DNA of 41,603 nt from Bacillota bacterium (GTDB lineage Bacteria > Bacillota > Clostridia > Christensenellales > Aristaeellaceae). Positions 7,536-14,312 of the stretch are shown one piece after another. The stretch is from positions 1 through 41,603 of the forward strand of contig JAEYCB010000057.1 of NCBI GenBank assembly GCA_023404345.1, read 5' to 3'. The position numbers were made by a program, and so were the translations under genes. The number at the start of each line of letters is the position of its first letter. Within the stretch, counting starts at the first letter, position 1. Under the pieces are notes generated by a model, which was not told where the DNA came from, made no database searches, and saw only the letters and a program-made list of their open reading frames with translations.

Positions 7536-7770
7536 GTTTCGAATGACGCGGGACGCGCCATAGCGATTGGGGCATTTCAGAGACCGCCGCCCCGGCTGCA
7601 AGCGGCGGATGCCACAGGCTGATGGACACCACCCGCCGACGGGCCGCGAGGCGCGCGATACAGCGCCAGCCAATGAGTGGAGGCCCTTCGGGGCGTTCAA
7701 GCAGGGTGGAACCGCGAGCGAAAGATCATCGCCCGCCCCCGCATACCGCATGTGGGGGCGGGCGTTTTCC
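7536..7770 (+). promoter_or_regulatory. T-box leader controlling thrS
   Basis: The leader carries the T-box sequence AGGGTGGAACCGCG at 7703-7716, the antiterminator element that pairs with the CCA end of uncharged tRNA. Upstream a stem (CCGCCGC/GCGGCGG, about 7581-7608) fits the distal part of Stem I. Threonine codons ACA and ACC occur at 7626-7633 as candidate specifiers. Downstream is a strong terminator at 7730-7768. TGGA in the T-box predicts a U discriminator on the cognate tRNA-Thr. Uncharged tRNA-Thr should therefore switch thrS on. Confidence 0.92.
7730..7768 (+). terminator. T-box terminator hairpin
   Basis: CGCCCGCCCCC (7730-7740) pairs with GGGGGCGGGCG (7754-7764). Inner GCAT/ATGT pairing extends it, and TTTT follows. 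Confidence 0.9.
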
Positions 7771-7803
7771 GTCCCCATACATACAGAAAGGAGAACGTAA
7801 GCC

Positions 7804-9711
7804 ATGATTCTGAACCTGTTTGACAAGGCCTACGAGGTGCCGGACAATAGCTCCGTGGGCGACCTTCTCAAGGCCCAGATGCCCGATGACTGGAAAAAGT
7901 ACCTCGCCGTACGGCTGGAGGATGGGATGCTTTGCGACCTGTTTGCTCCCGTCGCAAAGTCCCAGACCGTGACCCCGCTCACCTTTGATGACCCGGATGG
8001 CCGCAAGGTGTTCTTCCATTCGGCCAGCCACCTGATGGCCATGGCCGTCAAGCATCTGTTCCCCGAGGCGAAGCTGGCCATTGGCCCCGCCATCGCGGAC
8101 GGCTTCTACTACGATTTTGATACCGAGGTCCCCTTCACCATGGAGGACCTGGCCAAGATCGAAAAGGAAATGCAGCACTGCGCCAAAAAGAGCATTCGCC
8201 CTCGCCGCTACACGCTGCCCCGCGCCGAGGCCATCGCCTATATGCAGGAGCGTCAGGAGCCCTTCAAGGTGGAGCTGATTGAGGACCTGCCCGAGGACGA
8301 GGTGTTGTCCTTCTACGAGATGGGAGACTTTACTGACCTGTGCGTGGGCCCGCACCTGCCCAATCTGGGCTATATCAAGGCGTTTAAGCTCACCCACGTG
8401 GCGGGCGCCTACTGGCGCGGCGATGAGCACAACAAGATGCTCTGCCGTATCTACGCAACCGCCTTCCCCACCAAGGAGCAGCTCCAGGAGCACCTGGACC
8501 GCATCGAGGAGGCCAAGAAGCGCGATCACCGCAAGCTGGGCCGTGAGCTGGACCTGTTCGACATCCGCGACGAGGGCCCGGGATTCCCGTTCTTCTATCC
8601 CAAGGGTATGATCCTGCGCAATATTCTGGAGGATTACTGGCACGAGATTCACCGCAAGGCCGGGTATGAGGAGATCAAGACGCCCATCATGCTCAACCGC
8701 GGCCTGTGGGAGCGTAGCGGCCACTGGGATCATTACAAGGAGAACATGTACACCACCAAGATCGACGACACGGACTTCGCCATCAAGCCCATGAACTGCC
8801 CCGGCGGCATTCTGGTCTATCAGCGCAGGCTGTGGAGCTACCGCGATCTGCCCATCCGTTCGGGCGAACTGGGCCTGGTGCACCGCCATGAAAAGAGCGG
8901 CGCGCTGCATGGCCTGATGCGCGTGCGCTGCTTCACCCAGGACGACGCGCACATCTTCATGACCCCCGAACAGATCAAGGACGAGATCAAGGGCGTGTAC
9001 AACCTCATCAATGAGGTCTATACCCGTTTCGGCTTCCCGTATCATGTGGAATTGTCCACCCGTCCCGAGAATTCCATTGGTACCGACGAGATGTGGGAGC
9101 TGGCCACCAACGGCCTGCAGGGTGCGCTGGACGAGCTGGGCGTGAAATATGTGATCAACGAGGGCGACGGCGCGTTCTACGGCCCCAAGATCGACTTCCA
9201 TCTCACCGACTGCCTGGGCCGTACCTGGCAGTGCGGCACCATTCAGCTGGACATGAACCTGCCCGAGCGCTTCGACCTGACCTACACCGGCGCGGACGGC
9301 GAGAAGCACCGCCCCGTGATGATTCACCGCGTGGTGTTCGGCTCCATCGAACGTTTCATTGGCATTCTGGTGGAGCACTTCGGCGGTGCTTTCCCCACGT
9401 GGCTGGCGCCTGTGCAGGTGAAGGTGATGACTATCACCAGCCGCAGCGACGAGGCTGCACGCGAGGTGGCCGGCATGCTGACCGATGCGGGCCTGCGTCC
9501 GGAGCTGGACCTGCGCAACGAGAAAATTGGCTTCAAGGTGCGTGAGGCCCAGATGATGAAGATTCCTTACATGTTTGTCCTCGGCGACCGCGAGGCGGAA
9601 AACCGCACCGTGACCATCCGCAACCGCAAGGGCGACAACCTTGGCACCGTCTCCTTCGAAGAAGCCGTGGCCATGATCAAAAAACTCAATGACGAGCGCA
9701 CCATCGACTGA
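7804..9711 (+). CDS. thrS: threonyl-tRNA synthetase
   Basis: A 635-residue class II synthetase that charges tRNA-Thr in the cytoplasm, full length for the bacterial enzyme. In order: an N-terminal TGS domain (about 1-62); the editing domain with HSASH (H72, H76) and the DLCVGPH Cys/His pair; the catalytic core with KPMNCPGG (zinc cysteine), motif 2 around GLVHRHEKSGALHGLMRVR and QDDAHIF, and motif 3 HRVVFGSIERFIGILVEH; and the C-terminal anticodon-binding domain from about residue 535. The ATG has AAGGAGAACGTAAGCC upstream. Expression is controlled by the T-box leader directly in front. A strong GC hairpin follows. Codon use is highly biased to C/G endings, as expected for a well-expressed gene. 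Confidence 0.98.
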   Translation: MILNLFDKAYEVPDNSSVGDLLKAQMPDDWKKYLAVRLEDGMLCDLFAPVAKSQTVTPLTFDDPDGRKVFFHSASHLMAMAVKHLFPEAKLAIGPAIADGFYYDFDTEVPFTMEDLAKIEKEMQHCAKKSIRPRRYTLPRAEAIAYMQERQEPFKVELIEDLPEDEVLSFYEMGDFTDLCVGPHLPNLGYIKAFKLTHVAGAYWRGDEHNKMLCRIYATAFPTKEQLQEHLDRIEEAKKRDHRKLGRELDLFDIRDEGPGFPFFYPKGMILRNILEDYWHEIHRKAGYEEIKTPIMLNRGLWERSGHWDHYKENMYTTKIDDTDFAIKPMNCPGGILVYQRRLWSYRDLPIRSGELGLVHRHEKSGALHGLMRVRCFTQDDAHIFMTPEQIKDEIKGVYNLINEVYTRFGFPYHVELSTRPENSIGTDEMWELATNGLQGALDELGVKYVINEGDGAFYGPKIDFHLTDCLGRTWQCGTIQLDMNLPERFDLTYTGADGEKHRPVMIHRVVFGSIERFIGILVEHFGGAFPTWLAPVQVKVMTITSRSDEAAREVAGMLTDAGLRPELDLRNEKIGFKVREAQMMKIPYMFVLGDREAENRTVTIRNRKGDNLGTVSFEEAVAMIKKLNDERTID

Positions 9712-9722
9712 TGGAAACAGGA

Positions 9723-9755
9723 CGCCCGGCGGCAAAAGCCGCCGGGCGCTTTGCG
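9723..9755. terminator. terminator between thrS and dinB
   Basis: A perfect 11-bp stem CGCCCGGCGGC (9723-9733) with GCCGCCGGGCG (9738-9748) and an AAAA loop lies between convergent genes. The following GCTTTGCG is only weakly T-rich. Confidence 0.75.
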
Positions 9756-9757
9756 TC

Positions 9758-10930
9758 CTACACCCATATCCCACGGCGAATAGCATCGTGGCCGTATCGC
9801 CCGCGGATTCCATCTACCATGCGGTCCAGAGCCATATGCCGCTGGCGTATAGCCTCCTCTGGCAGAAAGGAGAGCTGAATATCCCGCTTCGCAGGGTATA
9901 GCGCGCTTACGCACACACCAAGAGCCCGAAGCGGTACACGTGGCCGCCAGTGGCGGGCGAGCAGGTCCATGGCACCGTCGAGAATGTCATAGCTGCAATC
10001 GGTGGCTCTGTCCAGCGTAAGCTGACGGGTGATGGTGTGCATGGCTGTATCCCGCAGACTCAGTTCCACAACCCGGCCTGCCATCCCCTGTTGGCGAAGC
10101 CGGAAAGCTACGCTTTCGCTCAGATCCAGCAGCGTCAGGCGTGCCCCTCGTTCATCTGTCACATTAGTGGGGGTGGTGGTGGAATTACCTACGCTTTTGA
10201 CCGGTTGCTCGTCGTCGCGGAAAAAGGCGCCGGCATCGTTGCCCCGTGCAAAGCCGCTGAGCGTAAGTCCTGCCTTGCCCAGTACACCGCGCAGCACCTG
10301 TGGGTTTGCTGCAGCCAGCTGCCCTACGGTGTAGATGCCGATGGAATTGAGTTTGCGCACCGTTGCCCGGCCTACAAACAGGAGTGATCCGATGGGCAGC
10401 GGGTCCAGCACCTGTGACCGGTTCTGATCACAGATCAGACTGACGGCGTCTGGCTTTTTCAGATCGCTGCCCAATTTGGCAAATACGCGGTTGTCGCTGA
10501 CGCCAACGCTTACGGTCAGCCCTGTTTCCTCCCGCACGGTGTGGCGCAGGTGGTTGGCGATGCGTTCGCCCTGTAAAAGCGTCATATCAGGAGCACTTAG
10601 ATCCAGCCATGCCTCGTCGATGCCGAAGGGTTGTACCTTGTCGGTGTAGCGGCTGAAAATCGTGCGGACTGCCTGACTCAGCCGGGACACTTCGCGGAAA
10701 TCCGGAGCGATGATGGTCAGCTCTGGACACAGCTGAAATGCCTCCCAGAGTACCTGCCCCGTCTGGATGCCATACCGCTTGGCGGGCATGTTCTTGGCCA
10801 GCACGATGCCGTGCCGCCGCGCAGGATCACCACATACTGCTACAGGGACCTCCCGAAGGTCCGGGCGGTCCAGACAGGCCACGGAAGCATAGAAATTATT
10901 TAAATCCGCGTGCAAAATCACCTTTGACAT
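9758..10930 (-). CDS. dinB: DNA polymerase IV (Y-family translesion polymerase)
   Basis: A 390-residue Y-family polymerase, which copies past damaged bases. The palm begins with the HADLNNFYASV segment (first catalytic Asp) and carries GIDEAWLDL with the catalytic Asp-Glu pair. The HhH thumb (FVGRATVRKLNSIGIYTVGQLA) and the little-finger domain follow. The start at 10930 is chosen because GGAG lies 8 bases upstream and the family N-terminus begins there; the frame is open to 10966. The promoter carries a LexA box between -35 and -10, so it should be induced by DNA damage. The length is close to the usual 350-420 residues. It converges with thrS. Confidence 0.95.
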   Translation of the reverse strand: MSKVILHADLNNFYASVACLDRPDLREVPVAVCGDPARRHGIVLAKNMPAKRYGIQTGQVLWEAFQLCPELTIIAPDFREVSRLSQAVRTIFSRYTDKVQPFGIDEAWLDLSAPDMTLLQGERIANHLRHTVREETGLTVSVGVSDNRVFAKLGSDLKKPDAVSLICDQNRSQVLDPLPIGSLLFVGRATVRKLNSIGIYTVGQLAAANPQVLRGVLGKAGLTLSGFARGNDAGAFFRDDEQPVKSVGNSTTTPTNVTDERGARLTLLDLSESVAFRLRQQGMAGRVVELSLRDTAMHTITRQLTLDRATDCSYDILDGAMDLLARHWRPRVPLRALGVCVSALYPAKRDIQLSFLPEEAIRQRHMALDRMVDGIRGRYGHDAIRRGIWV

Positions 10931-10974
10931 GCCAATCGCTCCAAACAGAGAATAGCAAACATACATTCGCCTTT

Positions 10975-11003
10975 ATTATACGAACATATGTTCTTAAAAT
11001 CAA
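10975..11003 (-). promoter_or_regulatory. dinB promoter
   Basis: On the minus strand TTGATT (10998-11003) and TATAAT (10975-10980) are 17 bases apart. The LexA box fills most of the spacer. Confidence 0.75.
10981..10994. promoter_or_regulatory. LexA (DinR) operator
   Basis: CGAACATATGTTCT contains the perfect palindrome GAACATATGTTC. It matches the Firmicutes LexA/DinR consensus CGAACRNRYGTTCG at all but the last base, and it abuts the -10 of dinB. Confidence 0.85.
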
Positions 11004-11096
11004 GTGCCAGATGTAGTCATCCCACCGTTACGGCACACTATCCCTTGCGGAAGCATAGAATGACGTGTGGGCGGTCCGCAAAAAGCGCGGCGGCGT

Positions 11097-11125
11097 TTTA
11101 CAATCCGCCCGCTTCATGATATGAT
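11097..11125 (+). promoter_or_regulatory. mazF promoter
   Basis: TTTACA (11097-11102) and TATGAT (11120-11125) are 17 bases apart, about 35 bases before the mazF ATG. Confidence 0.65.
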
Positions 11126-11158
11126 AACAAAGCAGGGCCGTCCTCGGAGTGTGAAGGC

Positions 11159-11515
11159 ATGAAACGAGGCGATATATACATGGCCGAGCTGGACCCCGTG
11201 GTCGGAAGCGAGCAGGGCGGAACTCGGCCTGTGGCCATCATTCAAAACGATATGGGCAACCTGCATTCGCCCACAGTGATTGCAGTGCCACTTACGGGAA
11301 GTACCGGCAAGCCTGACTTGCCCACGCACGTGCGCATTCCCCGCGGAGAAGGCGGACTGTGGCGCGAGTCCATCGTGCTGTGCGAGCAGGTGCGTACGCT
11401 GGAGAAGACTCGACTTAGACGGCGTTTGGGCGCGCTGGCGCCGGAAAGCATGCGCCGCGTGGATCGAGCCCTGGGCGTATCGCTGGATATGACCTGCGAG
11501 GGCGATGCACAATAG
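11159..11515 (+). CDS. mazF: MazF/PemK-type mRNA interferase, no antitoxin partner beside it
   Basis: A 118-residue toxin of the MazF/PemK/EndoA family, which cleaves single-stranded mRNA at short motifs. The N-terminal MKRGDIYMAELDPVVGSEQG segment, the TRPVAIIQND strand and the VIAVPLTGS strand with its following loop are the family signature. The arginine after GDIYMAELDP..GSEQGG and the threonine/serine of the PLTGS strand fit the catalytic site. No MazE-like gene lies upstream; the 150 bases before it have a promoter but no ORF. In Clostridia and Bacillus the antitoxin (NdoAI) normally directly precedes this gene. The downstream gene is a YitT protein. Either the antitoxin is elsewhere or this copy is solitary. 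Confidence 0.9.
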   Translation: MKRGDIYMAELDPVVGSEQGGTRPVAIIQNDMGNLHSPTVIAVPLTGSTGKPDLPTHVRIPRGEGGLWRESIVLCEQVRTLEKTRLRRRLGALAPESMRRVDRALGVSLDMTCEGDAQ

Positions 11516-11520
11516 AATAG

Positions 11521-11547
11521 GGGCGGCTCCCATTAAGGGGGCCGCCC
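11521..11547 (+). terminator. stem-loop between mazF and the YitT gene
   Basis: An 11-bp stem GGGCGGCTCCC (11521-11531) pairs with GGGGGCCGCCC (11537-11547), with one G-U pair and an ATTAA loop. No T-run follows (AGAAAAACC), so it may be an RNA-stabilising or partial-termination hairpin rather than a full terminator. Confidence 0.5.
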
Positions 11548-11568
11548 AGAAAAACCAAAGGAGAACGC

Positions 11569-12423
11569 ATGAAAAAGAATCTGCTGCAAAACGAGCATTT
11601 AGCTTCAGCTATCCAGATTATATTGGGCTGTGTGCTGGGGGCGCTGGCCTATCCGCTGTTTCTGGTGCCCAACCATATCGCACCGGGCGGGCTGACTGGC
11701 TTGGCTACGGTGCTGAACTATCTGTTTCACTGGCCTGTGGGTGTAACCAGCCTGGTGATGAACGTGCCCTTGTTCATTATCGGCTACCGGGCAATGGGAC
11801 GGCTGTTTGTGGTTCGGTCCCTTGCGGCTACAGTGCTGTTCTCCGTGCTGATCGACGTGATTCCTCTGCCTGCGATGACACAGCAGCCGCTGTTGGGAGC
11901 TGTGTTTGGCGGAGTACTGCTAGGGGCGGGCCTGGGGCTGATTTTGCGCGGCGGAGCGACCACAGGTGGCACCGATATGGTGGCTCGCATGATCCATAAC
12001 CGCTTCCAGCATATTTCAGTAGGAGCTATTCTGTTTTTCATCGATTGTTGCGTGGTGCTGATGGCCGGCTTTTTCATTGAGGCGGAATATGCACTGTATG
12101 CTTTTGCGTCTTTGTATGCGGCCAGCAGGTTGATCGATGTGGTGATGGTGGGCCTTGCCCGGGAAAAGGCCTGTTACATCATTTCCAGCCAGCATGAGCA
12201 GGTTAAGCAGGAAATTATGCAGAAGCTGGACCGGGGCGTAACGGTGCTTCATGCCGAAGGCGGATATAGCGGACAGGAACGACCGGTGCTGCTGTGCGTG
12301 CTAAGTGCGCAGGAGATGGGCCGGCTCAAGGCCATCGTGCGGGAGGCGGATGAGGACGCATTCCTTTTCATCAGTGATGCGCACGAGGTATTGGGCGAAG
12401 GTTTCCGCAGGTTGATGGAATAA
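11569..12423 (+). CDS. YitT family membrane protein
   Basis: A 284-residue protein of the YitT family (DUF161 plus C-terminal DUF2179). Five hydrophobic helices cover about residues 15-200, with the typical FLVPNHIAPGGLTGLATVL segment near the N-terminus and GLILRGGATTGGTDMVARM in the middle. The cytoplasmic DUF2179 domain follows (about 205-284, with the GVTVLHAEGGYSG segment). The role of the family is not established. AAAGGAGAACGC precedes the ATG. It lies 50 bases downstream of mazF with only a hairpin between, so read-through from the mazF promoter is likely. A strong terminator ends the unit. Confidence 0.9.
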   Translation: MKKNLLQNEHLASAIQIILGCVLGALAYPLFLVPNHIAPGGLTGLATVLNYLFHWPVGVTSLVMNVPLFIIGYRAMGRLFVVRSLAATVLFSVLIDVIPLPAMTQQPLLGAVFGGVLLGAGLGLILRGGATTGGTDMVARMIHNRFQHISVGAILFFIDCCVVLMAGFFIEAEYALYAFASLYAASRLIDVVMVGLAREKACYIISSQHEQVKQEIMQKLDRGVTVLHAEGGYSGQERPVLLCVLSAQEMGRLKAIVREADEDAFLFISDAHEVLGEGFRRLME

Positions 12424-12428
12424 ATCAA

Positions 12429-12470
12429 ACCGCCGCGGGTGAGGGAAAGGACCTCATCCGCGGCGGTTTT
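12429..12470. terminator. terminator between YitT gene and anti-sigma gene
   Basis: A 16-bp stem ACCGCCGCGGGTGAGG (12429-12444) pairs with CCTCATCCGCGGCGGT (12452-12467), with one G-U pair, followed by TTTT on plus. The minus side also reads out into TTTGATTT, so it probably serves both convergent genes. Confidence 0.9.
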
Positions 12471-12489
12471 GTCATGCCCATATGATAGG

Positions 12490-13437
12490 TCAGGATGCAA
12501 CGGCTTCATTAAAAGCCTCAAAGAAATCCGGGCAGCTCCAGGTGCCACAGGCGCTGACAGATTCATCGCTGACCAGCAGTTGCAAGGTCAAACCATTTTT
12601 CAGCCCGATACACAGCGAACCGGAACCGCTCATGGCTGTACTCTGGTAGTCGGCATAATCCAGAAGCGTCTGCATCAGCTGCTGAGCCGTGGCAGTGTCG
12701 GATATGCGGCCCTTTCCGGCCAGCTCCATCCACTCCACATCGGCAGGATCACATAGGGTATCGGCCAGTGTTTCGGAGCCGATGATGGCAGTTCCTGCAT
12801 AGCTCACCCGCTGGAATACGCGCGTGCTTCCATCCACCTGAGCGGCCACTAGGGCACCGTTCATGCCGGAAATGGCGTAGACCGTTTCACCACGGGCCAC
12901 TACGTTGCTTACCATACCACTGGTACCCAGCGCAGGCTCGACATTAAACTCAGTCACCTGTCCCAGCTCCTCGCCCAGAAGTGAACTGGAAATACCACTG
13001 GGACTTTGGAGCATGCGATAGGTAGCGCCGTCCATGGTGATCAGCGGAAAGCTTTGGCCCTGGCCCTGAGCAAACAGCGTTTGATTGGAGCTGGCACTGC
13101 CCGCGCTCATGGACAGGCTGCCCACCGGCACGTCACCCGCGGTGCGGGGCGCAGCGGTGGAAGGATGCGAATCGCCCGCAGAGCGGCTGCCCAGCACATT
13201 CTCCGTGGGTGTAGGCGCAACTCCGGGCACTTGGCCGTCTGAGGCCCATAGCGCGGCTCCCACGCACAAAACCAGCGCTGTGCATATGGCCAGCGCGGGC
13301 CTCCAACCCATGCTATGCCTGCGCGGCTGGCGCATTTCCGCGGCCTGCAGTTTTGCCTTTGCCAACAAGGTGGGCGTCGCCGTCAACCCGCCCAGCTGCC
13401 GCTCAGCCACTTCTGGCAGTTGTTCCAGGCGTTTCAC
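12490..13437 (-). CDS. probable anti-sigma factor, single-pass membrane protein
   Basis: A 315-residue protein starting with GTG that overlaps the stop of the sigma gene (GTGA), so the two are translationally coupled. The N-terminal about 45 residues are cytoplasmic and basic, one membrane helix lies at about 46-66 (LAICTALVLCVGAALWA), and the rest is outside. The outer part begins with a Ser/Pro/Thr-rich linker and ends in a domain of unknown type. The N-terminal part lacks the Hx3Cx2C zinc motif of many anti-sigma factors. The role is inferred from gene order and topology; sequence homology to a named family is not evident to me. Confidence 0.75.
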   Translation of the reverse strand: MKRLEQLPEVAERQLGGLTATPTLLAKAKLQAAEMRQPRRHSMGWRPALAICTALVLCVGAALWASDGQVPGVAPTPTENVLGSRSAGDSHPSTAAPRTAGDVPVGSLSMSAGSASSNQTLFAQGQGQSFPLITMDGATYRMLQSPSGISSSLLGEELGQVTEFNVEPALGTSGMVSNVVARGETVYAISGMNGALVAAQVDGSTRVFQRVSYAGTAIIGSETLADTLCDPADVEWMELAGKGRISDTATAQQLMQTLLDYADYQSTAMSGSGSLCIGLKNGLTLQLLVSDESVSACGTWSCPDFFEAFNEAVAS

Positions 13438-13925
13438 TGCGAAAGACCTCCTTCTTCCTTCAAAATGCTTTCCAGCTTCTTTCTTGCACGGGAGAGGCGG
13501 CTGGAGATAGTGCCCTCGGGCAGATCCAGCATCTGGGCAATTTCGCCAATGCCGTAGCCCTGGTAGTAGTACAGCAGAATTGCTTCCCGAAAGGTAGGCG
13601 GCAGTTCGTGAATGGCTTTCATCATGGCTTCCTCTTCATCGCGCTTGTCGCTGTCATCCGGGGCGGGAATCATTTCAAACGCCGGACTGCCGAGCACCAC
13701 ACGCTTGAGCCATGCGCCGCGCCACAGATCGCGGCAGCGGTTGAGCGCCACCTTGAGCAGCCAGGCCTTTTCCCGGCCTTCCTGCAAATCGGGCGCATTG
13801 GTCATCAGGCGTACGAATACGTCCTGACATACATCCTCCGCGCGCTGCCTGTCGCCGAGGTAGAAGTAGCTTACGCGTAGCACGTCTGTGGCGTACTTCT
13901 CGTAAAGTTCCTCGTAGCTAAGCAT
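13434..13925 (-). CDS. ECF-type RNA polymerase sigma factor
   Basis: A 163-residue sigma-70 family protein with only regions 2 and 4, as in ECF sigma factors. Region 2 covers about residues 1-75 (YEKYATDVLRVSYFYLGDRQRAEDVCQDVFVRLM). Region 4 covers about 105-155 (ELPPTFREAILLYYYQGYGIGEIAQMLDLPEGTISSRLSRARKKL, with its helix-turn-helix). The start at 13925 has GGAGG 7 bases upstream; the open frame goes on to 13958. It is followed in overlap by a membrane protein that should be its anti-sigma factor. A standard vegetative promoter lies about 190 bases upstream. Confidence 0.93.
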   Translation of the reverse strand: MLSYEELYEKYATDVLRVSYFYLGDRQRAEDVCQDVFVRLMTNAPDLQEGREKAWLLKVALNRCRDLWRGAWLKRVVLGSPAFEMIPAPDDSDKRDEEEAMMKAIHELPPTFREAILLYYYQGYGIGEIAQMLDLPEGTISSRLSRARKKLESILKEEGGLSQ

Positions 13926-14113
13926 GTCCGAGCCTCCGTTTAATGCCCGGACGCGCATCCTTCACGGGCGTACTGTGCTCATTCATCCAACGAATCCGCC
14001 TTCCCTTTTCCTGCACAAAATTCAAATTTTCTTGAGGAAATTTTCCAACAGGGTGATGCAGCAGGCGCCCATGGTCAGTTTGACCCGATTGAGCGGGACC
14101 ATGCGCCCGAAAC
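13926..14113 (-). other. leader of the ECF sigma operon
   Basis: This stretch lies between a good minus-strand promoter and the sigma gene. It is AT-rich in its middle, with repeated AAAATTT strings near 14030. An open frame (up to 14154) overlaps it and the sigma start, but it has no ribosome binding site and no recognisable product. Confidence 0.4.
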
Positions 14114-14142
14114 ATTTTAGCATCCGGGCCCAGGCGCGTCAA
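14114..14142 (-). promoter_or_regulatory. promoter of the first ECF sigma operon
   Basis: On the minus strand TTGACG (14137-14142) and TAAAAT (14114-14119) are 17 bases apart, with TGC before the -10. Confidence 0.75.
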
Positions 14143-14230
14143 CACGAAGAACACACCAGGCAGAAAAATCCACGTAAAGGGTCATAAACGCATTCCGTGC
14201 TGCATAAGATGCAGGAAGGATGGCCATTTT

Positions 14231-14261
14231 ATTTGCACGTTGGCAAATCCTGTGTTACAAT
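14231..14261 (+). promoter_or_regulatory. promoter and operator-like dyad before the GH13 gene
   Basis: TTGCAC (14233-14238) and TACAAT (14256-14261) are 17 bases apart. The -35 box lies inside an inverted repeat, ATTTGC (14231-14236) and GCAAAT (14243-14248), with a CG-containing centre. Such dyads resemble operators of LacI-family sugar regulators, but the regulator is not in the window. Confidence 0.6.
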
Positions 14262-14312
14262 ACGCAATGTTTGTAAGACGCCTTTGACACGCAGAACGGA
14301 GGAATCTACCAA

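Noticed and set aside
7726..9813. 695-residue open frame antisense to thrS
   Set aside because: It is the shadow of thrS caused by G/C-ending codons; it has no ribosome binding site or recognisable domains.
13918..14154. 78-residue open frame before the first ECF sigma gene
   Set aside because: No ribosome binding site, overlaps the promoter region and the sigma start, and reads as random sequence.
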